Assembly: GCA_017547805.1 (NCBI GenBank)
Contig: JAFYOR010000064.1
Location: forward strand, 88,578 to 148,177
Length of the DNA: 59,600 nt
Origin: Clostridia bacterium
GTDB taxonomy: Bacteria; Bacillota; Clostridia; Christensenellales; Aristaeellaceae
Reading direction: 5' to 3'
Below are positions 17,387-25,539 of the stretch, piece by piece. Made by a program: the position numbers and the translations under genes. The notes under the pieces are model-generated. The model ran no database searches. It saw nothing but the letters and a program-made list of their open reading frames with translations, and was not told the DNA's origin. Within the stretch, counting starts at the first letter, position 1, and every line of letters starts with the position of its first letter.

Positions 17387-17539
17387 TTACTTCTTGTCGT
17401 AGGAGCCGCACATGCTCTCGTCGCACTTGCCGGAGTGGCAGTTGCAGTTGGGACGCACGTCGATGGTATCCAGCTGGCACAGGTTCTTCTGGCTGTGATG
17501 ACGGCAGGATTCAACGCTGCAGTGAATGGTCTGATTCAT
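17387..17539 (-). CDS. DUF1540 small cysteine-rich protein
   Basis: 50 residues, starting MNQTIHCSVESCRHHSQKN. Eight cysteines and several histidines are spaced as in DUF1540 (C-x4-C-x-H, then C, then C-x-C-x4-C, then C), a family common in Clostridia and probably metal-binding. GGAGG lies nine bases before the ATG. The reading frame was found by direct translation because it is very short. It diverges from the aldo/keto reductase gene. The function is unknown. Confidence 0.88.
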   Translation of the reverse strand: MNQTIHCSVESCRHHSQKNLCQLDTIDVRPNCNCHSGKCDESMCGSYDKK

Positions 17540-17653
17540 GGTTTGTTTCCTCCATTATTGTTTCTGAGCTTTCGCCCGGGCTTATTGTCGCCGGAGTGCG
17601 AGCGGATTATTCGGCAAAATGACGCGGGAAAACGATTAAGCGCATGCAGCTTC

Positions 17654-17682
17654 TTGAAATGGGGGAAACGAGAGACTATAAT
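17654..17682 (+). promoter_or_regulatory. Promoter of aldo/keto reductase gene
   Basis: TTGAAA (17654-17659), a 17-bp spacer, and TATAAT (17677-17682), 40 nt before the start. Confidence 0.8.
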
Positions 17683-17722
17683 AGAAGGCACATGAGATTT
17701 GCAGTACTCAAGGAGGAGACAT

Positions 17723-18730
17723 ATGGAATATATTACATTGGGAAAAACCGGTCTGAAGGTTTCCCGCATGGGCTTTGGCGGCATCCCGATTCAGAAAATT
17801 GATGCGGCGGGCACGCGCGTGCTGATGGAAAAGCTGCTTGAAGCCGGTGTCAATTACGTCGATTCTGCGCGCGGCTATACCGTGAGCGAGGCGTTCCTTG
17901 GCGAGGCGCTGGAGGGCATGCGCGATCAATTCATCATCGCGACCAAGACGATGGCCCGCACGAAGGAAGCGATGGAGAAGGATATTGCGACCAGCCTTGC
18001 CAATTTCAGAACCGATTACATCGACCTGTATCAGGTGCACAATCCGTCCCTCGCCGATCTTGAAACGGTGATCGCCCCGGGCGGCGCGCTGGAGGCGCTG
18101 CTGGAGGCGAAGGCGCAGGGAAAGATCCGCCACATTGGCCTGACCGCGCACATGGCGACGGTGTTTGAGCGTGCGCTCGATTTTGACTGGGTGGAAACGG
18201 TCATGTTCCCCTACAACATCGTGGAAACGCAGGGCGAAGCGCTGATGAAGCGTGCGGCGCAGCAGGGCGTAGGCTTTGTGTGCATGAAGCCGTTGGCCGG
18301 CGGCGCGATCGAGGATGCGTCGCTTGCGCTGCGCTTTATCGCGGCGAATCCCGATTCCGGCGTGATCATCCCGGGCATGTACAGCGAAGCGGAAATCGCG
18401 CAGAATCTTGCGGCGATTGAGGACCGGTCCCCGCTTACGGAGCAGGAGCTTGAAAAGATCCGTGCGATTCGCGAGGAGCTGGGCACGCAGTTCTGCCGCC
18501 GCTGCAACTACTGCCAGCCCTGCCCGCAGGGCGTGGGCATTGCCGGCATCTTCGTGCTGGAAGGATATCTGCGCCGCTACGGTCTGCAGGACTGGGCGAA
18601 GCTGCGCTATAATGCGACGCCCAAAAAGGCGGGCGATTGCGTGGGCTGCGGCGCATGTGAGGCGCGCTGCCCGTATCAGCTGCCCATCCGGCAGATGCTT
18701 GCGCGCTGCAGGGAAGAATTTGGCTGCTGA
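17723..18730 (+). CDS. Aldo/keto reductase with C-terminal iron-sulfur domain
   Basis: 335 residues. Residues ~1-260 form the AKR TIM barrel (LGKTGLKVSRMGFGG, the catalytic Asp-Tyr in VDSARGYT, and DYIDLYQVHN). The C-terminal ~70 residues carry cysteine clusters CRRCNYCQPCPQG and CVGCGACEARCP, the ferredoxin-like extension found in a clostridial AKR subfamily that probably holds a [4Fe-4S] cluster. The substrate is unknown. ATG follows AAGGAGGAG. Oxygen-sensitive clusters fit an anaerobe. It is followed by a terminator and an AraC-GyrI regulator. Confidence 0.92.
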   Translation: MEYITLGKTGLKVSRMGFGGIPIQKIDAAGTRVLMEKLLEAGVNYVDSARGYTVSEAFLGEALEGMRDQFIIATKTMARTKEAMEKDIATSLANFRTDYIDLYQVHNPSLADLETVIAPGGALEALLEAKAQGKIRHIGLTAHMATVFERALDFDWVETVMFPYNIVETQGEALMKRAAQQGVGFVCMKPLAGGAIEDASLALRFIAANPDSGVIIPGMYSEAEIAQNLAAIEDRSPLTEQELEKIRAIREELGTQFCRRCNYCQPCPQGVGIAGIFVLEGYLRRYGLQDWAKLRYNATPKKAGDCVGCGACEARCPYQLPIRQMLARCREEFGC

Positions 18731-18746
18731 TTCATTATCATATTCT

Positions 18747-18778
18747 CGGCTCCGCAACGGATTGTGCGGAGCCGATTG
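18747..18778 (+). terminator. Terminator of aldo/keto reductase gene
   Basis: CGGCTCCGCA (18747-18756) pairs with TGCGGAGCCG (18765-18774) around an 8-nt loop; a T-rich run follows a few bases later. Confidence 0.7.
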
Positions 18779-18860
18779 CTGTTTTGCGCAAGCAGAATCA
18801 GAAAAAACGGAGAATGCGGTGATAAAATAGGCGCAGGCTTGATGAAGGAGGGCGAAGCGG

Positions 18861-19826
18861 ATGCAGTGGTATCGGAATATTCAGCAGATCGTCGATGAAA
18901 TCGACAGATGTATCCGGGCGCACGAGGATGATGCGCTGACGCTGCTCAGGCTGGCTGCGCGGTTTGGATACAGCGAATACCACATGTCCCGCAAGTTCCG
19001 GGAAATCACGGGCATGGCCTTTCGCGACTATCTGAGGGGAAGACGCCTTGCGCATGCGCTGATCCGCCTGCGCGATACGCGGGAGCGGATTCTTGATATT
19101 GCGCTGGATTGCGGGTTTTCTTCTCAGGAGGCGTTTACCCGCGCATTCAGCGCGGCATATGGCATGACGCCCGGTGCATACCGCAGAAAACCGGTTCCCG
19201 TTGTACTGCGCACCGTCATCAAGCCGCTGGATTGTTACCTGATGGGGATAGGAGGAACGGGCATGGCGCAGACAACAGGCGATGTGAAGACGTATTTTGT
19301 GACGATTCCCGCGCACAAGTACCTGCACATCAGAAACTACGAGAGCATCGGATACTGGGATTTCTGGCAGAAGCAGAGCCGCATTCCGGGACAGGACTGC
19401 GAGACGATTTGCGGGCTGCTGGCCAGCGTTGAAGGCAAGCTCGACGACGCCGGCGGTCAGGCGGCAGACAGCGGCGGCGGACAGGTGATGGCGTTCATCA
19501 ATGAACCGTCCGGGCGCATCTGCAGCTGGGGCATTCCGCTGGCGGAAAGCTACGGCGTGCGTCTGCCGGCGGATTACGACGCAGAAGTGCCGCCGCAGAT
19601 GATGCTCATGGACGTGCCGGAGGGCGAATACATCGTCTTTGAACACGGCCCATTTGATTACGAAAGGGAGAACGCCGCGGTGGAAGCGAAGATCGAGGCG
19701 GCGATGAAGGCATTTGATTACGATGCCAGCGGATACCGTCTGGATACGACGCCGGGCAGGGTGTTTTACTTTTATCACGACACGCAGCGGTTTTTCAAAT
19801 ACGTGCGGCCAGTATGCCGCAGATAA
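18861..19826 (+). CDS. AraC-family regulator with GyrI-like effector domain
   Basis: 321 residues. Residues ~8-110 hold two AraC helix-turn-helix units (LLRLAARFGYSEYHMSRKFR and IALDCGFSSQEAFTRAFSAA). The rest is a GyrI-like small-molecule-binding domain beginning at FVTIPAHKYLHIR and ending with FKYVRPV. The fusion resembles Rob/SoxS-type multidrug sensors. It sits after the AKR gene but has its own start region and strong terminator. The target and ligand are unknown. Confidence 0.9.
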   Translation: MQWYRNIQQIVDEIDRCIRAHEDDALTLLRLAARFGYSEYHMSRKFREITGMAFRDYLRGRRLAHALIRLRDTRERILDIALDCGFSSQEAFTRAFSAAYGMTPGAYRRKPVPVVLRTVIKPLDCYLMGIGGTGMAQTTGDVKTYFVTIPAHKYLHIRNYESIGYWDFWQKQSRIPGQDCETICGLLASVEGKLDDAGGQAADSGGGQVMAFINEPSGRICSWGIPLAESYGVRLPADYDAEVPPQMMLMDVPEGEYIVFEHGPFDYERENAAVEAKIEAAMKAFDYDASGYRLDTTPGRVFYFYHDTQRFFKYVRPVCRR

Positions 19827-19832
19827 GCAAAA

Positions 19833-19864
19833 GAACCCGCCGGACCATCCCGGCGGGTTCTATT
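19833..19864 (+). terminator. Terminator after AraC-GyrI gene
   Basis: GAACCCGCCGG-ACCATC-CCGGCGGGTTC, perfect 11-bp stem, followed by TATTTGG. It may also serve the convergent minus-strand gene. Confidence 0.85.
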
Positions 19865-19895
19865 TGGATAAAAGGAAAAGCGTAAATCCTGAGGA

Positions 19896-20408
19896 TTACT
19901 TCGCGTCAGCAGCGGCCTTCTCCAGCGCCTTCAGGTGATCGGCGACAGAGATGGTGCAGCCGACAGCCAGATCGACGTCGGTCGGGACGTGGGTGTGGCT
20001 GCCGTCGCCGCGGTCCATGACCGGCATGGTCAGAACCTGCTCAACGGTCTTGCCGATGCACCAGGCTTCGAGCGCAGCGATCTGCTCGTAGTACTCCTTG
20101 CCGATGCCGGAAACGCGCTTCATGTTGTAGCCTTCCTTGAGCTCCAGCTTGGTCTGGGTCTCAACAACGGCCTCTTCCCAGTTGCTCTTGGGCTGAACAA
20201 CGTCAAAGTCGATGTCAACGATCTTGCCTTCGGCGTCGAGGGTCACGGCGCACATGGTGGTGTTGACAGAAACGCTGGCGGCCTTGTCGGCGGTCGCCGG
20301 GGTGGAGGTAACCTTGGTGTAGGAGCCCAGACCGGTGGCGGCGAAGGCGCACGCGGAGATGGACACGAGCAGCAGGGCGACGAGCGCAGCAGTGATGATC
20401 TTCTTCAT
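19896..20408 (-). CDS. Secreted FMN-bind-like protein, single domain
   Basis: 170 residues with signal peptide MKKIITAALVALLLVSISAC and probable cleavage after AFA. The mature part has the alternating strand pattern of FMN-bind-related secreted proteins of Clostridia (TMCAVTLDAEGKIVDIDFDV, KEYYEQIAALEAWCIGKTVEQV). No clear flavinylation motif S-G-A-T is present, so cofactor binding is doubtful. It starts after GGAG and lies downstream of another FMN-bind-like gene in the same direction with an intervening inverted repeat. Confidence 0.6.
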   Translation of the reverse strand: MKKIITAALVALLLVSISACAFAATGLGSYTKVTSTPATADKAASVSVNTTMCAVTLDAEGKIVDIDFDVVQPKSNWEEAVVETQTKLELKEGYNMKRVSGIGKEYYEQIAALEAWCIGKTVEQVLTMPVMDRGDGSHTHVPTDVDLAVGCTISVADHLKALEKAAADAK

Positions 20409-20444
20409 ACGATGTGTCTCCTTTGAAATAAATAATATCGATTC

Positions 20445-20475
20445 ACGCGTTTTCCCCTGCAGCAGGAAAACGCGT
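20445..20475 (-). other. 11-bp inverted repeat between two secreted-protein genes
   Basis: ACGCGTTTTCC (20445-20455) and GGAAAACGCGT (20465-20475) are perfect arms with a 9-nt loop and no U-tract. It could be an attenuator or operator between the two FMN-bind-like genes. Confidence 0.5.
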
Positions 20476-20505
20476 AAATTCCTTGATCAGGGCGCCTTCG
20501 CTTTC

Positions 20506-21309
20506 TCAGTCAAGGCGATAGGCGCGGCGGTTCAAAGCGTCCCAGACGGCGGAAATCACTTTGGACGCGCTCGGCGTTGCGCCAGAAAATGCATCCGCTG
20601 CGATCTCTGCGGGCGGATACAGATCGTTGACGCAGGAAACGGGCTTTCCTTGAAGATAGGCGATCAGGGAAAGGTAGTATTCGGCAATCTCCGCCTGCTC
20701 TTCGGTGCGGTTTTCAGCGAGATAATCCTCGCCGTGATAGCGAAGCGCACGGAAGGAAATGCTGGCAAAGCAGTTGTCGCGGAGCGTAAACTCCAGCGCG
20801 ACCTGCTCCTCGCCGTCCTCCATGAAGCAGCCGCGGTAGGCGCCGTTTGCATGGCTGCCGACGTCCGGCAGGACGGAGGTGGAAACCAGCCTGTACGGGC
20901 GGCGGTTCAGACCATCCCACAGGGCGGAAACCAGCTTGCTTGACTGCATGGTGGCGGAGGTGACCGCATCCAGATCATCGACGATTTCATATGGAGCGTA
21001 GAGCATATCGATCGAAGCGATGTTCCTGCCCAAGAGATAGTCTGCCAACTGACGGTACTGACGCAGGGCTGCTTTCTGTGCGTCGCTGGCGTCTGCGGTC
21101 ATGTAATCTCCGTCTTTGTACTTGATGGCGCGATAGTCGATGGATAAAAAGACCTCGTCGCGCAGCTCAAATTCAATGGCGATCTGTTCGATGCCGCCTT
21201 CATAATAGAAGCCGCGGTAGATGCCGTCCGGATAGCGGGCGGATTCGGCGGCGGCGCAGGCTGTCACGACGAAAACAATCGCTATGAAAATGAGTAGTAC
21301 ACGTTTCAT
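20506..21309 (-). CDS. Secreted protein with two FMN-bind-like domains
   Basis: 267 residues: signal peptide (MKRVLLIFIAIVFVVTACAA, with a weak lipobox-like VTAC), then two similar ~115-residue units, each beginning DGIYRGFY or NGAYRGCF and ending in an SGAT-like motif (DAVTSATMQSSK; AFSGATPSASK). In true FMN-bind proteins the Thr of S-G-A-T is flavinylated by ApbE; the second unit retains SGAT and the first has TSAT. It is paralogous to the gene at 39295. The start follows GGAGGG. Electron-carrier function is plausible but no ApbE is in the window. Confidence 0.72.
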   Translation of the reverse strand: MKRVLLIFIAIVFVVTACAAAESARYPDGIYRGFYYEGGIEQIAIEFELRDEVFLSIDYRAIKYKDGDYMTADASDAQKAALRQYRQLADYLLGRNIASIDMLYAPYEIVDDLDAVTSATMQSSKLVSALWDGLNRRPYRLVSTSVLPDVGSHANGAYRGCFMEDGEEQVALEFTLRDNCFASISFRALRYHGEDYLAENRTEEQAEIAEYYLSLIAYLQGKPVSCVNDLYPPAEIAADAFSGATPSASKVISAVWDALNRRAYRLD

Positions 21310-21402
21310 GATCAGCCCTCCCGATTGCGCATTTAAGTTTATCGATCAGATATGGCAAAACGATGGCTTTTTGGGGCAAACTCCAGAAAATCTCGATTCA
21401 AA

Positions 21403-21431
21403 TTGACAAGCGAATAAAAGCATCCTATAGT
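21403..21431 (+). promoter_or_regulatory. Promoter of two-component system
   Basis: TTGACA (21403-21408), 17-bp spacer, TATAGT (21426-21431), 55 nt before the response regulator start. Confidence 0.8.
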
Positions 21432-21485
21432 TAAGAGGCGCATAGATCATGCGCCCATGATGCAGGAAGAAGGAGGCGGGTTATT

Positions 21486-22169
21486 TTGAACCCCATTCTT
21501 GTTGTCGATGATAATCAGCAGATTCTGGATATTCTCTCTCAGTATATCAGAAAGGAAAACTGGCCCTTTGTCACGGCGCAGACCGGTGAAAATGCGCTGA
21601 AGCTTTTCAAGGCAATCGATCCGTCGCTGATCCTGCTGGACATCATGCTGCCCGGCATCGATGGGCTGGAGGTGTGCCGGCGCATTCGAAGCGTTTCTTC
21701 CGTCCCGATCCTGATGATCACCGCGCGCGATGAAGACGCGGACAGGATTCTGGGGCTGGATATCGGCGCGGACGATTATATCGTCAAGCCCTTTTCGCCC
21801 GGAGAGGTCATGGCGCGCATCCGCAGCGTCATCCGCCGCATGAAGGCCCAGACCAGCAGCGATACGCTGATCATCGGCTCGCTCGTCATCCATATGCCGT
21901 CGCTGAGCGTGAGTATCGGCGGGGAGGCGGTCAACCTGACGCGCAGGGAAACGGAGCTTCTGTATACGCTGGCCTCCGCACCCGAACGCGTGTTTACCCG
22001 GGATAACCTGCTGACGCTCGTGTGGGGATACGAGCACGTGGGCAATTACCGCGCGGTGGATTCCCATATCAAGCGCCTGCGTCAGAAGCTTGACGCCTAT
22101 GAGCACGATTTCTTTGATATTGCGACGGTTTGGGGCACCGGATATAAATTCGAAAGGAAGCTGCCATGA
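21486..22169 (+). CDS. OmpR-family response regulator
   Basis: 227 residues. The receiver domain has acidic residues VVDDN, the phospho-acceptor Asp52 in LILLDIMLPG and the switch Lys in YIVKPFSP. The C-terminal winged helix carries ERVFTRDNLLTLVWGYEHVG and the recognition segment AVDSHIKRLRQKL. The TTG start is backed by GAAGGAGGCGGG. The gene overlaps the kinase gene by four bases (ATGA), so the two are a cognate pair. The signal is unknown. Confidence 0.95.
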   Translation: MNPILVVDDNQQILDILSQYIRKENWPFVTAQTGENALKLFKAIDPSLILLDIMLPGIDGLEVCRRIRSVSSVPILMITARDEDADRILGLDIGADDYIVKPFSPGEVMARIRSVIRRMKAQTSSDTLIIGSLVIHMPSLSVSIGGEAVNLTRRETELLYTLASAPERVFTRDNLLTLVWGYEHVGNYRAVDSHIKRLRQKLDAYEHDFFDIATVWGTGYKFERKLP

Positions 22170-23662
22170 AACAGCTGCGTTCGCGCCGATCCATCCGCAG
22201 CCAGCTGATCAGCATGTTCCTGCTGCTGCTCATTACGTTTGCCGTGATCCTCAGCCTGCTCTTCAACGGCATTCTTCAGCGGCAGCTTATTTCAAATTAT
22301 AACGCGTCCATGCAGCGCCATGCATATGCCATTTCACAGAACCTCTCTGAGCTGATTGCGCCTTCCGGGGATCAGATGCTGGACGAAACCCGGTTCATCG
22401 TCAGCGAGGATACGCTGGCGCCGTATCTGGCGCTGATTGAACAGATCACAAGCTGCAATGTCTATGTCGTTGATACGGCGCACGACATCACGGGCTATTT
22501 TGACGGCGTCGTGCAGCGGCTGGATAATCCGCTTCTGCCGGGCTATATCGAGCAGACGATTGCCCTTGGCTTCATGGGCAAGACGCCGGCTATCCGCGCT
22601 TATGCCGAAGGGGACATCCATCTGACGGCGTGCATGCCGATCATGGACGAAAACAGCCGCGTACTCGGCGTGGTGCTGCTGGAATCGACGCTGCGCCAGA
22701 TGGGCTATTCGCAGGTGCCCAGCGCGGTGATTCTGCTGACGAGTATTGTCGTATCCTTCGTGCTGTCGGGCATTCTGGCGGGCTTGTTTACGCGCCAGTT
22801 CACCCTGCCGATCCGTGCGGTTCAGCGCTTTGCGCATGAGCTGGCCGGCGGCAATTATGCGCTGCGCATGGAGCCGAAAAAGCAGGATGAAATCGGTTCG
22901 CTCGCGCAGTCCATGGATATCCTCGCCCAGCGGCTGGAAGACGCCAGAGCGCGCGACGAGCAGCTGCGCAGCCAGCAGCGGGCGTTCTTTGCCAACGTTT
23001 CCCATGAACTGAAGACGCCGGTGACCGTCATCCGCGGATCGCTTGAAGCGCTCAGTGACGGCATTATCTCCTCGCCCGAGGACCGGCAGGCGTATTATCA
23101 GCAAATGATCGTGGAGAGCCGTTGGCTGCAGCGGCTGATTCAGGACCTTCTGGAGCTTTCCCGTCTGCAGAACCTGGAGTTTTCGCTGGAAAAGTCGACC
23201 TTTTCCCTTTCGGAGCTGCTGGGCGACGTGGCGATGAGCGCCGGGGCGCTGTGCGAGGCGAAGGGGATCCTCTTTGAAGCGAGGGAACCTTCAAGGGACA
23301 TGCAGATCAACGGCGACTATGCGCGCCTGCGCCAGATGCTGCTGGCCGTTGTGGATAATGCGGTGAAATACACGCCGCAGGGAAGGCGCGTTCGCCTGTC
23401 CGTGAGCGAGGAAGAACCCCTGATCGTGATTGCGGACGAAGGCAAGGGAATCGCTCAGCAGGAGCTTGAGCATATTTTTGAGCGGTTTGCGCGCACAAGG
23501 GATGCATCGCGCGAGAGCACCGGCCTTGGTCTTCCGATTGTCAAGGAGATCGCCCGCCGCCATGATATCGCCATCAGCGTGATGAGCAGCGAGGGGCAAG
23601 GCACGACCGTGACCTTCCGCCTGCCTCAAGGAGAAGAAACCGCCGCAGACGCGGACAAATGA
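22166..23662 (+). CDS. Sensor histidine kinase
   Basis: 498 residues. Two membrane helices (~15-36 and ~180-203) flank an extracytoplasmic sensor of ~145 residues. HAMP is followed by the dimerisation box FANVSHELKTPVTVIRG with His near 280, the N-box VVDNAVKYTPQG, and G boxes IADEGKGIAQ and STGLGLPIVKEI. It autophosphorylates and passes phosphate to the adjacent regulator. The sensor domain resembles the double-Cache-like folds of Firmicute kinases but no ligand can be named. A small hairpin (GCGCAGCG/CGCTGCGC, ~23669-23688) and an R1 repeat follow. Confidence 0.95.
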   Translation: MKQLRSRRSIRSQLISMFLLLLITFAVILSLLFNGILQRQLISNYNASMQRHAYAISQNLSELIAPSGDQMLDETRFIVSEDTLAPYLALIEQITSCNVYVVDTAHDITGYFDGVVQRLDNPLLPGYIEQTIALGFMGKTPAIRAYAEGDIHLTACMPIMDENSRVLGVVLLESTLRQMGYSQVPSAVILLTSIVVSFVLSGILAGLFTRQFTLPIRAVQRFAHELAGGNYALRMEPKKQDEIGSLAQSMDILAQRLEDARARDEQLRSQQRAFFANVSHELKTPVTVIRGSLEALSDGIISSPEDRQAYYQQMIVESRWLQRLIQDLLELSRLQNLEFSLEKSTFSLSELLGDVAMSAGALCEAKGILFEAREPSRDMQINGDYARLRQMLLAVVDNAVKYTPQGRRVRLSVSEEEPLIVIADEGKGIAQQELEHIFERFARTRDASRESTGLGLPIVKEIARRHDIAISVMSSEGQGTTVTFRLPQGEETAADADK

Positions 23663-23707
23663 GGGAAAGCGCAGCGGGGACGCTGCGCACAGCTTGCCGA
23701 AAAAGCT

Positions 23708-23924
23708 GCATCGAGCAGTCAATATGATCGGTCGCGGCGGCGTGTACGGCGCAACCGCAGCGATTTTTCGAGAGGAAAATCCCATTTTCTGGAAGAAAAA
23801 TCGTTTCCTTGCAGATTTCAGGACTGGAATCCGAAGGATTCAAGTGAAATCTGTTGGGGGTGGTTGTGGCGGGGGAAAGGTTCCCCCGTCCACTAGACTG
23901 TCAAAAATCCTTTTTGACAGTCTG
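23708..23924 (+). repeat. R1 structured repeat, copy 1
   Basis: About 217 bp similar to 33058-33258. Hairpins in order: GGTCGCG/CGCAACC (23730/23750, one mismatch), GGAAAAT-CCC-ATTTTCT (23774-23790), CAGATTTCA/TGAAATCTG (23812/23845), GGGGGAA-AGG-TTCCCCC (23871-23887), and a palindromic end AGACTGTCAAAAA/TTTTTGACAGTCT (23895-23923). A 15-bp direct repeat GCGGGGACGCTGCGC flanks it at 23674-23688 and 23931-23945. No protein-coding capacity is convincing. It fills most of the gap 23663-24044. Confidence 0.8.
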
Positions 23925-23995
23925 AGCACCGCGGGGACGCTGCGCTTTCCACACCGCTGCGATGAAAAATAAAACCAGAAAAGTGAAAAAGGGGC

Positions 23996-24024
23996 TTGAT
24001 CTTTTCGGATTCATACGGTATAAT
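23996..24024 (+). promoter_or_regulatory. Promoter of tRNA-Arg copy 1
   Basis: TTGATC (23996-24001), 17-bp spacer, TATAAT (24019-24024), 21 nt before the tRNA. Confidence 0.8.
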
Positions 24025-24044
24025 AGCTTCTGCTTTGAGAGCTT

Positions 24045-24121
24045 GCACCCATAGCTCAGCTGGATAGAGCGTTTGACTACGAATCAAAAGGCCACAGGTT
24101 CGAATCCTGTTGGGTGCACCA
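24045..24121 (+). tRNA. tRNA-Arg (anticodon ACG), copy 1
   Basis: 77-nt cloverleaf: acceptor GCACCCA/TGGGTGC, D-arm AGCTCAGCTGGATAGAGC, anticodon loop CTACGAA between TTTGA and TCAAA, T-loop GTTCGAATC, encoded CCA. Anticodon ACG (read as ICG) decodes CGU, CGC and CGA. Identical to the copy at 27567. Confidence 0.98.
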
Positions 24122-24123
24122 CG

Positions 24124-24162
24124 AACCGCCGATATGCTTAGCGCTGTCGGCGGTTGTTTTTT
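24124..24162 (+). terminator. Terminator of tRNA-Arg copy 1
   Basis: AACCGCCGA (24124-24132) pairs with TCGGCGGTT (24147-24155), then GTTTTTT. The same stem sequence follows the second copy. Confidence 0.88.
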
Positions 24163-24309
24163 ATCGCATAGGAAACTGTGTGAAATCGCCCGCGTGCGTC
24201 ATGCTGCATATCACGCAGACTCGGGCGGAAGTGGGCGCGCGCTTTTTATAAGATATTGAGATGGCGCAGGCGGTGCGCTGCAACCGTCAGGAGACGTTTG
24301 CGGAAGCAA

Positions 24310-24338
24310 TTGAATCCTGACGGCGGTTTTGATATACT
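24310..24338 (+). promoter_or_regulatory. Promoter of acyltransferase gene
   Basis: TTGAAT (24310-24315), 17-bp spacer, TATACT (24333-24338), 39 nt before the start. Nothing else was recognised in 24163-24309. Confidence 0.7.
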
Positions 24339-24376
24339 GAATTCACAGATCTTGATTGAATGAGGATGTTGCTGCA

Positions 24377-25447
24377 ATGAAAGATAAGCGTCATCAGGGA
24401 ATCGATCTCATGCGCGTCATATGCATGTTGATGATCGTTCTGTATCATCTTCAGGGGCATGGCGGATTGGTGGGCAGTCAGCAGATTTCTGCGGAGAACC
24501 GAACACTGCTTGTGATCCTGCAATCGGTGTATCAGGTTGCCGTGGACGGCTATGCGCTGATTTCCGGGTATATTGGCTATACCTCTCGGCACAAATACAG
24601 GTCGCTCGTGATGCTCTGGCTGCGCGTGCTGTTTTATTCAGTGGGAATGACCGCGCTGATTTGGCTGATTTCCCCGGCGACGGTCAGCTGGGCGAGCATC
24701 CGAAATGCCTTTTTCCCGCTGCTGAAGGGGCAGTACTGGTATTTCAATGCGTATGTCGGCTGCTTTGTGTTCTTTCCTTTCGTGCGCGCTGCGGTGGATG
24801 CGCTCTCCCAAAAGGAGCTGCGGCGAACGCTTTCCGGCATCGTCCTCGTGTTTTCCGTCCTGCCGTATGTGATGCGCAGCGATCCGCTCACCACCTCCGG
24901 CGGCAACCATGCGATGTGGCTTCTGGTTCTCTATGCGCTGGGCGCGTATTTCCGGAAGTATCAGTCCTTTGAAAACGCATCCGTCGGTGCGCTGGCCGGC
25001 GCGGTGGCCTGCGCTGCCGTTATCCAGTCCTCCGCAGGGTTTGTTCTGCAGATGATCGGAGGGATGCTGGGCGGAAAGACCGTCACGCAGTGGTATTTCA
25101 TCTGCCACGATTCCCCGACGACGCTTTTCCTTGCCGCGGCGATGCTGGCGCTGTTTTCAAGGCTTCCCTTCCGCTGCGACAGCGGCATGTTCCGCCTGCT
25201 CGTTTCCGCCAGCTTCAGCGTATATCTGATTCACGATCATCCGCTGGTTCGCCAGCATGTCATCATCCCGCTGGCTTCGCGCCTGACTGCGCTGCCGGAA
25301 ATGATGCTGATTCCGTCGGTCTTTCTTTGCGGCGCCGCCATTTATCTGGTCTGCGCCGGGATCGATTTTCTGCGCGAAAGGCTGTTTGCCGTCCTGCGCG
25401 TCCGGGTGTGGGTTGATAAAGCGGCCGGTAAGCTCAGTTGGTCATGA
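24377..25447 (+). CDS. Acyltransferase family 3 membrane protein (OafA/WecH-like)
   Basis: 356 residues, about ten membrane helices, starting MKDKRHQGIDLMRVICMLMI with the conserved family opening (GIDLMRVICMLMIVLYH). Further features are SGYIGYTSRHKYRS and the late SVYLIHDHPLVR segment. Such proteins transfer acetyl or other acyl groups onto cell-surface polysaccharides. The start at 24377 is chosen over an upstream in-frame TTG (24356) because the family begins here; the ribosome site (GAGGA) is weak. It lies between two tRNA-Arg genes beside the WG-repeat gene. The substrate is unknown. Confidence 0.88.
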   Translation: MKDKRHQGIDLMRVICMLMIVLYHLQGHGGLVGSQQISAENRTLLVILQSVYQVAVDGYALISGYIGYTSRHKYRSLVMLWLRVLFYSVGMTALIWLISPATVSWASIRNAFFPLLKGQYWYFNAYVGCFVFFPFVRAAVDALSQKELRRTLSGIVLVFSVLPYVMRSDPLTTSGGNHAMWLLVLYALGAYFRKYQSFENASVGALAGAVACAAVIQSSAGFVLQMIGGMLGGKTVTQWYFICHDSPTTLFLAAAMLALFSRLPFRCDSGMFRLLVSASFSVYLIHDHPLVRQHVIIPLASRLTALPEMMLIPSVFLCGAAIYLVCAGIDFLRERLFAVLRVRVWVDKAAGKLSWS

Positions 25448-25499
25448 GATGCTGCGGGATTTCTCTTCCGCCGGACGGGAAAACGGAGCATACAGATAC

Positions 25500-25536
25500 G
25501 CTCCCTGCATGGAAGACATGCAGGGAGCGCTTTTTT
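25500..25536 (+). terminator. Terminator of acyltransferase gene
   Basis: GCTCCCTGCATG-GAAGA-CATGCAGGGAGC, perfect 12-bp stem, followed by GCTTTTTT. It also lies past the convergent WG-repeat gene. Confidence 0.93.
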
Positions 25537-25539
25537 CAA

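Noticed and set aside
17193-17480. N-terminal extension of DegV
   Set aside because: It runs through the degV promoter and the DUF1540 gene; the internal ATG gives the standard family length.
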